From Liolophura sinensis (taxonomy: Eukaryota > Mollusca > Polyplacophora > Chitonida > Chitonidae): a stretch of DNA of 64,000 bases. The position numbers and the translations under genes are program-made. The notes under the pieces were generated by a model, which saw nothing but the letters and a program-made list of their open reading frames with translations, did not search any database and had not been told where the DNA came from. Below, piece by piece: positions 58,001 to 64,000 of the stretch. The stretch spans positions 11,405,338 to 11,469,337 of the forward strand of contig NC_088302.1 of the NCBI RefSeq assembly GCF_032854445.1. The letters are read 5' to 3'. The stretch's first letter is position 1, and every line of letters begins with the position of its first letter.

Positions 58001-60355
58001 GTATTCAGTTAGAGGTGTGATTTGAAAAACTTTTGGAGGATCGTCTTTGTTTTGATGAGGACGTGATGACTGTGAAAAGTTTTCAAGACATTCATCAAGT
58101 TCAGAGAGAAAGATACAATGTGTTAACAGATTTTAATGGGAAAAAACAGAAATTCTTTCTGATATCGATTGACAAAATGAAGGAACATGTTGAAGTATAA
58201 AACTAACGTCCATGATCAGAATTTCTTTATAGGAGGTAATGGGTATGTGAGGTGGAGGCGCAGAGAGAGGGATGACGGGCAGACAGAAGCAGATTTATTT
58301 TGTGATACTTACTGCCACCAAGAAGCTGAATCACGAGGGGACCCTGGATAACAGTGCAGTCTTTAAACCTTTGCGCCGAGGCAACGCTGTCTATGTAAGC
58401 TGGGGTGCAAACTGTCATAAAAAAACAAAAGACACGGAAAATAATAGTTATTATATTCATAACTTTGTTTCTTAACATTATTCCTAATGTTTTGTTAAAG
58501 CTGTAAAATTTGCAGCTCATTTAGCTTGTCTCCCCTGATAGAGCGCCTGTTTGACGACCATGCAGCTTTCGGGTATGGTTAGACAGATTTGGGTGTGATC
58601 CTTGACTGGCACAGGTCTTGCGTTGTGTTCGTATGTACTTTCATTTTCTGCAATTCTGTGTCACAAAGCCAAAGTGGTTCGTATTTGTTCTTTTTGTTTG
58701 TATGGTGGTAATTTTGTGTACTGTATTTATTGTATTAATTTAGAGAAGATATTCCAAACAATTGTTTGTATTTGTCACTGGTCACTTTGCAAACTTGTTT
58801 ACTGTACTGTCTTTGATTTTACAGAGCAACGACTAATAAACATCTTCTGTACCAGAAAACATTTGTCATTTGGTTTCTGCTACCCAGCGCTCAACCTAAC
58901 TGAGTGAAACAGGCTGCTGTTACATGTTGATTCTCAGCTTTGATGTAATTCAGCAACATAAGAGGACCAGACATTGTGGGTGTTAAATCCTAAATAAGGC
59001 TCTCTTAACAGACAGTCATTAAACCCTTGGCTTAAGCCGTGGTTCAAACATAAATGAACCTTTTCCTCGCTGGCTGACCATTCAGAGATTCTGCGGTTTA
59101 CTTCATTCCATGAACTTACATTTAGGGCACTTTCCCACTTCACATTTGACACATTTCATGTCCTGTTCAGTGTATCCCTTTGGGCAGGACACGACACACT
59201 TGGACGGGTGTTCATCTTCCAATCCATCCACCAGCTTGTAGGTCTGACAGTTGCTCTTTTCTATGCACTGCTGACGTGTTAAACAGCGGCGTTCTTGGAA
59301 CTGTTGGATGCAAATATTGCTTTTCTTTATTTCATTTCTTTATCTGTCATATGTTTATACTCCATTCAGATTTCAATAAGGAGTCATGTTAAGGACCAAA
59401 GGGATTTATTGATGGAAATTACCAAAAGGAGCTCATTTGCATATCCTATTGCTAGAGTACATGTGGTCTTCAACAAACTTTAGACTTCACAAATAACTTT
59501 TCCACCCAAGAGTTTTCTACTGCTACATTAGTGGTCAGTTTGATAACTGTAGGAAATCTGAGTGAAAGGTTTAAACCACTGGCCTTTGGCAAGTTACTGA
59601 TGAACTGTATGGCATACTGGCAGCAGACAAATGATATTTAATATGAAACTGCTCAAACAGCCCCTTGAGTACCGTAGACTACTTATCACACAACAACCGA
59701 TAAACAAAGATTTATTTATTTGACTGGATTTCCATTCCACTGAAGAATATTTCATTTATTCGAGGGCGGCCTGGATTTTGATAGGAGGAAACTAGGCACA
59801 GCCCTGGGGAAACCCATGACCATTGCAGGGTTGCTGGAAGACTTTCACGTGAATGACCTGAGGACAAGTCAGCATGACCTGGATGTGAACTCCAAGTGAT
59901 TGCATGGGTGAGAGGCTCCTGGGTCACTGTGCTACGCTAGCACGCTAACCGCTAGGCCATGGAAGCTTCTACAAACAATGAGAGAAGGCCAGGAATGAAC
60001 CTGCCCCTTGACTCACAGTTGGAGTAAAGTATCTTACCAGAGCCAATACCCTCTCCCCAACTAAAGCAAAGACGTGTAATATCAATTATGTACAATATGA
60101 AGCAAACGAAGTGAATACCCTGCAGAGCAAGCACACACCAGCATGTAAGACTGGCAGGCATCTTGCCTTGGTAACAATCTCCTGGACTCACCAAGTAAGT
60201 GCCTTGAGGACAGCGTGGTTGACAGATATTCTTGTACACTACTTTCTTACAGGCGATGCATTCACTGGCACTTCTTCCAGTGCAGCCTCCCACGCAGTGC
60301 GGACTGCAACACGCCCCGTTGGCGTCGCAGTAATCACAGTTTGGATCATCACAGA
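36536..60355 (-). CDS. Insulin/IGF1 receptor-type tyrosine kinase (5' partial, 23 exons including an alternative pair)
   Basis: Cell-surface disulfide-linked receptor that binds insulin-like peptides and signals by tyrosine phosphorylation. Transcript order: 60192-60355, 59120-59300 (Cys-rich); 58313-58411, 57603-57750, 56787-57128 (L2 into FnIII); 56281-56331, 55285-55460, 54452-54625, 53112-53322 (alphaCT), 51818-52058 (RHKR cleavage site), 51009-51096, 50279-50430, 49582-49750 (FnIII), 48241-48340 (TM), 45690-45748 or 45540-45589 (juxtamembrane), 43475-43614, 41585-41649, 40004-40136, 39246-39402, 38094-38223, 37618-37752 (kinase), 36536-37037 (kinase end and tail). All phases close, giving 1204 residues in the window. 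Kinase motifs [39 protein letters not shown] are intact. IR versus IGF1R cannot be separated, as expected for an invertebrate single receptor. The L1 domain and signal peptide lie past the right edge. Confidence 0.96.
37618..37752 (-). CDS. Receptor exon: kinase C-lobe
   Basis: [20 protein letters not shown], then [20 protein letters not shown]. Confidence 0.97.
38094..38223 (-). CDS. Receptor exon: activation loop
   Basis: (D)[19 protein letters not shown], then [15 protein letters not shown]. The three autophosphorylation tyrosines (Y-ETD-YY) are kept. APE is PPE here. Confidence 0.97.
38931..39140 (-). mobile_element. SINE family 1, near full length
   Basis: GCCGTACTCAAGAATATTTC, CAGCATTATGGTGGGAGGAA and GAAGTCAGCATGAGCTGGAC. 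It sits ~105 bp from the receptor catalytic-loop exon at 39246. Confidence 0.82.
39246..39402 (-). CDS. Receptor exon: kinase catalytic loop
   Basis: [20 protein letters not shown], then [28 protein letters not shown] is intact. The donor GTTTGT is weak. Confidence 0.96.
39640..39985. repeat. Minisatellite, 36-bp unit, ~10 copies
   Basis: GTTGAAATGACAAAATGTCT plus a variable 16-bp half. It starts within ~20 bp of the donor of receptor exon 40004-40136. Confidence 0.9.
40004..40136 (-). CDS. Receptor exon: kinase hinge
   Basis: [20 protein letters not shown], then [20 protein letters not shown], matching CHHVVRLLGVVS and MELMAHGDLKSYLR. Confidence 0.96.
41335..41560. repeat. Dispersed repeat family 3, copy 2
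   Basis: AAACCACCGACCTTCAGCAA ... ATTCCCTGTCCAAGGC matches 13560-13810 at both ends and in the CACCAAGACCCCACAAGCAGTG segment. Confidence 0.6.
41585..41649 (-). CDS. Receptor exon: kinase alphaC helix
   Basis: A 65-nt exon: [21 protein letters not shown], described in parts TLNENAT and DFLQEATNM. The Glu of FLQEA is the alphaC glutamate. It is needed for phase between its neighbours. Donor GTAGGT. Confidence 0.9.
41757..41890 (-). mobile_element. SINE family 1, truncated
   Basis: GTTTTACACTGTACTGAAGA and CAGGTTGCTGGCAGACCTTC flank a diverged core; no tRNA-like end. Confidence 0.72.
42035..42290. repeat. Degenerate GAGACAAGA-rich repeat
   Basis: GAGACAAGAGACAAGTA-like words spaced irregularly. 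Confidence 0.65.
42675..42803 (-). mobile_element. SINE family 1, 129-bp body only
   Basis: A clean match to the shared body (GATTGGTGTTTTACGCCGTA through GCAGGTTGCTGGCAGACCTG), ending abruptly without the tRNA part. Confidence 0.82.
43164..43240 (+). repeat. tRNA-derived SINE head
   Basis: CCCGGATAGCTCAGTGGGAT (A box) and ACGAGTTCGAATCCATCT (B box) in tRNA-like spacing. No matching acceptor stem is seen, so it is a SINE remnant rather than a tRNA gene. Confidence 0.6.
43475..43614 (-). CDS. Receptor exon: kinase N-lobe (Gly loop, catalytic Lys)
   Basis: [36 protein letters not shown] and MVAVK. DEWEV is conserved in all insulin receptors. Confidence 0.96.
45012..45105 (+). repeat. Dispersed ~85-bp repeat, copy 3
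   Basis: TGCTGCTCATGCTTCAGTCC through GTTGTGTGTCGGCACGGTGG; in the receptor intron before the kinase exons. Confidence 0.8.
45540..45589 (-). CDS. Receptor juxtamembrane exon B (NPDY, alternative)
   Basis: 50 nt: [16 protein letters not shown](A). It has a pyrimidine tract CTTTTTCTCCTCCC before TTTTAG, donor GTAAGC, and the same entry and exit phase as exon A. It shares the AACCCGGACTA core with A. Joined to A it gives a frameshift and a stop in the kinase exon, so it is best read as mutually exclusive with A. Confidence 0.8.
45690..45748 (-). CDS. Receptor juxtamembrane exon A (NPDY, canonical)
   Basis: 59 nt: [19 protein letters not shown](A). [10 protein letters not shown] aligns with human LYASVNPEYF, the IRS/Shc PTB docking site. 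Acceptor CCTTAG, donor GTAAGT. Splices in frame from the TM exon and to 43475-43614. Confidence 0.9.
46796..47150. repeat. Minisatellite, 31-bp unit, ~11 copies
   Basis: Unit AATGGCAATTTCAACCATAC + AGTCTTTGGGG. Gives spurious ORFs in several frames. Confidence 0.92.
48241..48340 (-). CDS. Receptor exon: transmembrane helix
   Basis: PPTEAP then about 23 hydrophobic residues ([19 protein letters not shown]) and the stop-transfer WFCAKSR. Ends with two bases (AG) that both alternative juxtamembrane exons complete to Arg. Confidence 0.94.
48747..49349. mobile_element. Long foldback element (~600 bp)
   Basis: The ends (ACCTGGGCCCATTT and the complement ACCTGAGACCCATTT) each carry TAGCTGACTA about 45-60 bp inward. 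No transposase ORF. It lies in the receptor intron before the transmembrane exon. Confidence 0.45.
49582..49750 (-). CDS. Receptor exon: FnIII-3, second part
   Basis: [40 protein letters not shown] and [13 protein letters not shown]. The Cys aligns with the beta-chain cysteine of the alpha-beta disulfide. Confidence 0.95.
50279..50430 (-). CDS. Receptor exon: FnIII-3
   Basis: [20 protein letters not shown], then [23 protein letters not shown] and PNG are conserved landmarks. Confidence 0.94.
50896..50990. repeat. Dispersed repeat, copy 2
   Basis: A diverged copy of the 909-995 sequence (CTCTATAAGGTGGATGAATC), in the same orientation. Confidence 0.55.
51009..51096 (-). CDS. Receptor exon: FnIII-2 end
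   Basis: [20 protein letters not shown] then FVTARTAAL, matching the CNxx...C-S-x-F-x-x-ART pattern of human receptors. Confidence 0.92.
51818..52058 (-). CDS. Receptor exon: alpha/beta cleavage site and start of beta chain
   Basis: [21 protein letters not shown] is a proprotein-convertase (R-x-K-R) site at the family's expected position. A Thr/Ser/Pro-rich linker follows ([16 protein letters not shown]), then [15 protein letters not shown]. Confidence 0.95.
52318..52586 (-). mobile_element. SINE family 1, most complete copy
   Basis: Read on the minus strand from 52586 it begins GGGGCCTCTGTGGCTCAGTC, a Pol III A-box-like start, with a B-box-like GCTGTGAGCTCAAGTCC about 60 nt on and a TTTATTTGAT-rich tail. 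This identifies the family as tRNA-derived. Confidence 0.88.
52931..53065. repeat. Short tandem repeat, ~21-26-bp unit
   Basis: AAAATAACACTGGAGGAATA repeated about five times, ending ~50 bp from receptor exon 53112-53322. Confidence 0.8.
53112..53322 (-). CDS. Receptor exon: insert domain and alphaCT segment
   Basis: A charged [12 protein letters not shown] stretch, the Cys cluster [10 protein letters not shown] (alpha-alpha' linkage in the family), then [11 protein letters not shown], which aligns with the hormone-binding alphaCT helix (TFEDYLHNVVF) and keeps Phe, His and Phe. Confidence 0.93.
53402..53655. repeat. Minisatellite, 49-bp unit, 5 copies
   Basis: Unit ATATCATCTCAATATCATGT + TGGAACCTGGAAATAGCTGT + ATCTCAGCT, nearly identical copies. 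Confidence 0.92.
54452..54625 (-). CDS. Receptor exon: FnIII-2
   Basis: [20 protein letters not shown], then [18 protein letters not shown], ending DFCKE; that Cys aligns with human INSR Cys647, which forms the alpha-beta disulfide. Confidence 0.94.
54664..54900 (-). mobile_element. SINE family 2, internally deleted
   Basis: GAGTGCTTGAGGTTTAACGT through ATATGACGACGAAGGAATCT, then a jump to CCATTATACTGATAGGGGGC. The tRNA-like end is partly lost. Located in a receptor intron. Confidence 0.8.
55285..55460 (-). CDS. Receptor exon: FnIII-1, second part
   Basis: [14 protein letters not shown], then [20 protein letters not shown] and [14 protein letters not shown], the typical GLKPWTQYAIFVKT fold. 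The donor is GTTAGC, weaker than its neighbours. Confidence 0.94.
55848..55958 (-). mobile_element. SINE family 1, truncated and diverged
   Basis: TTCATGCTGTACTCTAGACT followed by GCCGCCAGCATAATGGTGGG; it breaks off after the CCCTGGGGAATAAATGG region. Confidence 0.7.
56281..56331 (-). CDS. Receptor 51-nt exon carrying the alpha-alpha' cysteine
   Basis: Reads [16 protein letters not shown], aligning with the human segment ending FDGQDACGS, whose Cys (INSR Cys524) makes the alpha-alpha' disulfide. Acceptor TTCAACAG and donor GTGAGT are good. Phase 2 on both sides, so inclusion and skipping both keep the frame. Confidence 0.82.
56787..57128 (-). CDS. Receptor exon: end of L2, start of FnIII-1
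   Basis: 113 codons: [33 protein letters not shown] and [20 protein letters not shown], then the FnIII strand [10 protein letters not shown]. Confidence 0.95.
57323..57455 (-). mobile_element. SINE family 1, truncated
   Basis: AAGCTGTACTCAAGAATATT, GGCGGACAGCATTATGACGG and TATCCGCAGGTTGCTG are present. Confidence 0.75.
57603..57750 (-). CDS. Receptor exon: L2 domain
   Basis: [20 protein letters not shown], then [20 protein letters not shown] and HGDQLVSD. Leucine-rich-repeat-like strands typical of L domains. Confidence 0.93.
57796..57946 (-). mobile_element. SINE family 1, truncated
   Basis: TTTATTTGATTGGTGTTTTG, then GACCAGCATTATGATGGGAG and CAGACCTTCCCACGTACGGT. It starts 46 bp from the receptor exon at 57603-57750. 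Confidence 0.78.
58313..58411 (-). CDS. Receptor exon: start of L2 domain
   Basis: [20 protein letters not shown] then [12 protein letters not shown], aligning with [20 protein letters not shown] of human receptors. Confidence 0.93.
59120..59300 (-). CDS. Receptor exon: Cys-rich region, second part
   Basis: [20 protein letters not shown], then [20 protein letters not shown] and GKCPK. Phase 0 start, donor GTAAGT. Confidence 0.94.
59709..59970 (-). mobile_element. SINE family 1, full length but diverged
   Basis: Body plus tRNA-related end (GAGAGGCTCCTGGGTCACTG, CTAGCACGCTAACCGCTAGG). The A-box-like sequence is altered on the minus strand. Confidence 0.8.
60192..60355 (-). CDS. Receptor exon: furin-like Cys-rich region
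   Basis: 54 codons with [19 protein letters not shown] and [20 protein letters not shown], matching human CC-x2-C-x3-C spacing. Its 5' split codon needs an exon outside the window. Confidence 0.93.
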
Positions 60356-61689
60356 CTGCAACAACAAAAACAGGGGATATTTCAAATTAAAGAGCAGCAA
60401 TCAGTTTCAGTGTTTATGTACACTTACCAAAAAAATTTCCTAGCCCACGTGTGCTTGTCAAGGCAGTATTTACAAATATATCAGGTAGCAAAAATTAAAC
60501 AAGCTGTATTAAAAAAACACACACTATATCTGTAAATCTCCACTGACTACCCATTTTTCGTGATTCTGAGCTCCGAACATGGGATGATATTCGACTGGAA
60601 AACTATAAGTTTCAGAACCAAAAATAATATTTTCTAACATTTATCTGCCTCTGAAAATGCACTTTTGTGGGAGAAACTTTAGGTCATATAGGAGATATTA
60701 ATATATGACTGGCAAGATAGGAGATGAAATAATGACCATTTTTTAAGCTTTTTGTGTATACTTCCATGAAAATAGTTTCTGAGTCTAAAAGCCTAAAACA
60801 AATTTGCAAAAGACAAGCTAATGTGTGTTGGGGGGGGTGGAGACAAAATGTAACTGTAATCTTAGAACTACAAGATTGTTTTCTGAAAATATTTCTAGTT
60901 AATTGTATCATTTGAAAGTGAGTCTTATCAACATGAAACACAGCCTGCTAATATCTAGCATGAAACTTAAAACTTTTATTTTTGCTAAAAATAGACAAGT
61001 CATTCGTCCCCTTTCCCATATTTTTCCTTTTTCCGACATGTCCATAGACATCTGGAAGTCTCAACTTTATGTATGACGTCTAAACTAATAGCCCAATTTT
61101 CTCGTTGTCAGCAATGTCTTTCAGAAGTACACTATTTCCCCAGCAGTTTCACATTTTCAGTGTTTTAAAGAAGTCCTTCATACAATTATGAGAAGCATAA
61201 TCAAATGGATTTTAGAAACCATTTAAAACTATTAGGCTGTAAGTTCAAATGGTGCAAATCTTGCAGAATTCAATCAATTTCAAATGTGTGAACTGTCAAA
61301 CTGATTTCAGTCAAATTGTATGAAATGGAACTTGTTCTATTTTCATACTGCACTCTGTGAACGTGGCAAAACAAATTGAGATGACATGCAATGTAAACTT
61401 TAATAACAAATATAAACTGAAGGTCACAAAGCTATCACAGAAAGTTTGTGTGTAATAATAGCATAACATAAACCTTAATGACAATGTCAACTGTCAGGAG
61501 TGAAGGTCACAAATATACAGTACATCAATGTATAAAATTTGTCTGCACTTTAGGAGTTCTGGTCCATTTCCCATGTATACTGGGTGACATCACTAAATGT
61601 TTGCTTATCCCTAGACGTCGGGGTGGTCTGGGGGGTCAGGGGGGGACCAAATTAGATGTATATATGCACCAGTTCAAATATCATAGATC

Positions 61690-61829
61690 TGGGCCCAGTT
61701 TCACAAAGATGTTGTACACGTGCGCTAAGCGCCAATACAGGATAATAGCACGGTAATAGTGACACACAAAATAACTTGTAACAAATATCGATAAAAAAAT
61801 GTTTTACGCCGCTTTGTGACACTGGGCCC
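61690..61829. mobile_element. Foldback/MITE-like element 4 (same terminal family as 8899)
   Basis: Left end GGGCCCAGTTTCACAAAG; complement of the right end GGGCCCAGTGTCACAAAG, one mismatch in 18. 140 bp, no ORF. Confidence 0.72.
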
Positions 61830-62714
61830 TGGTTTTTAATACGCACTTGACTATTACCTCCTGCAGATTCAAAATCCATACATTACACAGTCCTGAATTT
61901 ATACAACCTTATACCCTGATATAGGAATTAGTCTCTGGTAAATGCTTTTTCTTTCTTACTTTTTTTATTCTTTTTTCTTACATTTTAAAAATTACAGTAA
62001 AATTTGAAATGGGATGGAAAAAATTTCATGTAATGCGTTGTCCCACGGCCGTTCCACAATGCAGTTGCAGTGCTCTGTCAAACACATTTACTATGACGAT
62101 GTATCTCACTGCTGTTGTCGGTTTGTGACTGCTTTGTAGAAAGGGCACCTGACATGCCTGGTACTAATGATGGCAAGCTTGAAGAGGAGATCACAAAAGT
62201 AATCCTGATATACTTCTCAAAAGATACACATGAAGAAGGACGTGCAAGACAACAAAGAATATTACACTAATTTGTTAAGCCAGGTTGTCTCCAATAAGCC
62301 AAAATAAACCTATAGAAAATTTTAACCAGAGCCTAAGGGCTGTGAAATGGGTCTATTGCTCTTCTTCTATTTTTATTTTTGTTGTAACTGATGACTAATT
62401 GTCTTCTTGTACATCTCACTGGTCTTCTCCACCCACAAAAGGCCCATCAGTTATTCTGTCTGTAATGGAGGACCCGGCCCCACCTCATTATGGCAGGACT
62501 TTAAAGAGCATGCATTGCACGAAAACGTTATATTATGATATACTGTAAGATTGTAGACATTTTCCCGAAATTTTTTTTTGCAACTAAGTCATTACCATTT
62601 CTATTTGTTCGGTTAGTGCAAGCGAGAAAATCTTCATTATTTGTACGATTGTGGTATGTGTCAACAGAAAAAGGCGACATATCGTAATACAATACAATGT
62701 AGTTGTATCTTAAC

Positions 62715-63100
62715 AGTACATATATGGCAAGAACACATAAAATAGATATACAGATATGGCAAGGAAACATAAAAAACGTACAAATATGGCAAGGAAACAT
62801 AAAATACATATACAGATATGGCAAGGAAACATAAAATACATATACAGATATGGCAAGGAAACATAAAAAAAGGACAAATATGGCAAGAACAAATAAACTA
62901 CACATACAAATATGGCAAGGATACATAAAACACATGTGCAAATATGGCAAGAACAAATAAACTACACATACAAATATGGCAAGGATACATAAAACACATG
63001 TACAAATATGGCAAGAACACATAAAATACATATACAAATATGGCAAGGATACATAAACACATATACAAATATGGCACGGACACCTAAAATACATGTACAG
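62715..63100. repeat. Minisatellite, ~32-bp unit, ~12 copies
   Basis: ATATGGCAAGGAAACATAAA + ATACATATACAG with higher-order variants. A 204-codon minus-strand ORF across it is only repeat peptide. Confidence 0.92.
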
Positions 63101-64000
63101 TCTGACAACCTTTTCCTTCGATCTTTTCAGGATTACATCCAAATGTTCATCACTTATAGCAAACTATAATTAACAGCTCATTCCACAATTTAACAGCTCA
63201 TTCCACAATTTAACAGATAACTTCTTCAACAGACCATGAAAAACTCTGTATAATAAGTTTGTTGGTATTCACACAATTAGGAAGATCAACTACTGGGCAG
63301 TAAGCCAAGGGGTCAAGCAGTGCTACAGATAATTTTCAGAGGTAGTGCAGTACTCCCTACTGTTCTAAGAGGGTACTGGGTATGAACGGGCCATGTTCGT
63401 GGACACAAGCGTGGTGTTTAAGCAGTTCTGCTTGTCCTCGTCCTACTTGGGTGTAGGCATTTGGCCTAGCTGGCTGTACCAACTTCAGTGAATTTACCAA
63501 ACATAGCATACCTTCTGATTGACTACAGACCCTTTCATTCAGATTTTGGGAAGACACTTTTGTAATAAATCTAAATTTGCTAAGGGCAAATAATGCACAG
63601 TCACAATATTTTTCTTCAAGCAATGACTCTTCTGGGGCAGTTTTCTTGCCAGCTCACCCTGACAGGTTACTGCAGTCTTCTGCCCTACATGTACTCATTG
63701 TGACACAAGCAGCCATTCTCGGTTCCCTGCTCATAAATGTGTGGTTCAAAATGCATCAGTTTAACACTTCAACTGCAAAATCCAGTTTATTGCACTGATA
63801 TCTGTCTATGCACTATAAGACACCAAACCGACTATCGAGATCTTATAAGTGTTTTGACGTGACAGCTGACCATCATGTGAATCAGCGCTAGTGATTGGCC
63901 AATTTCATAAGGGCTTCTACAACATGGCTACTTGGAGTGAATTGTCCGTCAGTGCCATATATATTTCATCTTCTCGGCTTTCAAAACTTGAAACAATTTT

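Larger units (their letters stand above)
37038..60191 (-). other. Receptor introns
   Basis: Introns from 100 bp to ~2.5 kb (45749-48240, by exon A). They hold the listed SINEs, minisatellites (39640, 42035, 46796, 52931, 53402), the ~600-bp foldback at 48747 and short GT/AC tracts. No other coding exon was recognised, though a further alternative exon could be missed. Confidence 0.7.
60356..64000 (-). other. Receptor intron running off the right edge
   Basis: No exon of the L1 domain or signal peptide was recognised. Contains the foldback at 61690, the minisatellite at 62715, a 20-bp tandem duplication at 63171-63211 (AACAGCTCATTCCACAATTT) and otherwise unique AT-rich sequence. Confidence 0.7.

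Noticed and set aside
62528-63142. 204-codon minus-strand ORF with repeated Cys/His/Tyr-rich peptide
   Set aside because: It lies on the 32-bp minisatellite with shifting frame; no start context, domain or splice support.

Overview
The window is animal nuclear DNA, AT-rich, with GT-AG introns, long introns, tRNA-derived SINEs, foldback (MITE-like) elements and many minisatellites. The proteins are clearly metazoan. The SINE families, which I recognise from mollusc genomes, suggest a lophotrochozoan, most likely a mollusc. That placement is inference from recalled repeat and protein resemblance; no search was run.

Three genes account for all convincing coding sequence. (1) Positions 1-6243, plus strand: the catalytic half of HMG-CoA reductase in 11 exons, with its 5' part beyond the left edge. 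(2) Positions 13036-26668, minus strand: a complete PDIA3/ERp57-like protein disulfide isomerase in 13 exons. It has a signal peptide, two CGHC sites and a KTEL terminus. One coding exon lacks a base. (3) Positions 36536-60355, minus strand: the 3' part of an insulin/IGF1 receptor-type tyrosine kinase. Twenty-three exons are seen, running from the cysteine-rich region to the stop; the L1 domain and signal peptide lie beyond the right edge. HMGCR and PDIA3 are convergent; PDIA3 and the receptor are in tandem on the minus strand.

The most unusual observation is in the receptor. Two adjacent exons (45690-45748 and 45540-45589), separated by a 100-bp intron, each encode a juxtamembrane NPDY phosphotyrosine-docking motif. 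They have the same entry and exit phase and both splice in frame between the transmembrane and first kinase exons. Including both, or neither, shifts the frame. They therefore look like mutually exclusive exons that would give two receptor forms with different docking surfaces. A separate 51-nt phase-symmetric exon (56281-56331) carries the cysteine that corresponds to the human alpha-alpha' disulfide cysteine.

The PDIA3 promoter has a perfect ERSE-II site (ATTGGTCCACG) about 125 bp upstream of the start codon, implying control by the unfolded protein response. HMGCR and PDIA3 act in or at the ER, and the receptor is folded and disulfide-bonded there, but I see no sign that the three genes are functionally linked beyond adjacency.

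The rest is intron, a 6.8-kb HMGCR-PDIA3 intergenic region rich in SINEs and foldback elements, and a ~9.7-kb PDIA3-receptor interval that must include the receptor 3'UTR. No CRISPR, operon, functional tRNA or rRNA gene was found.
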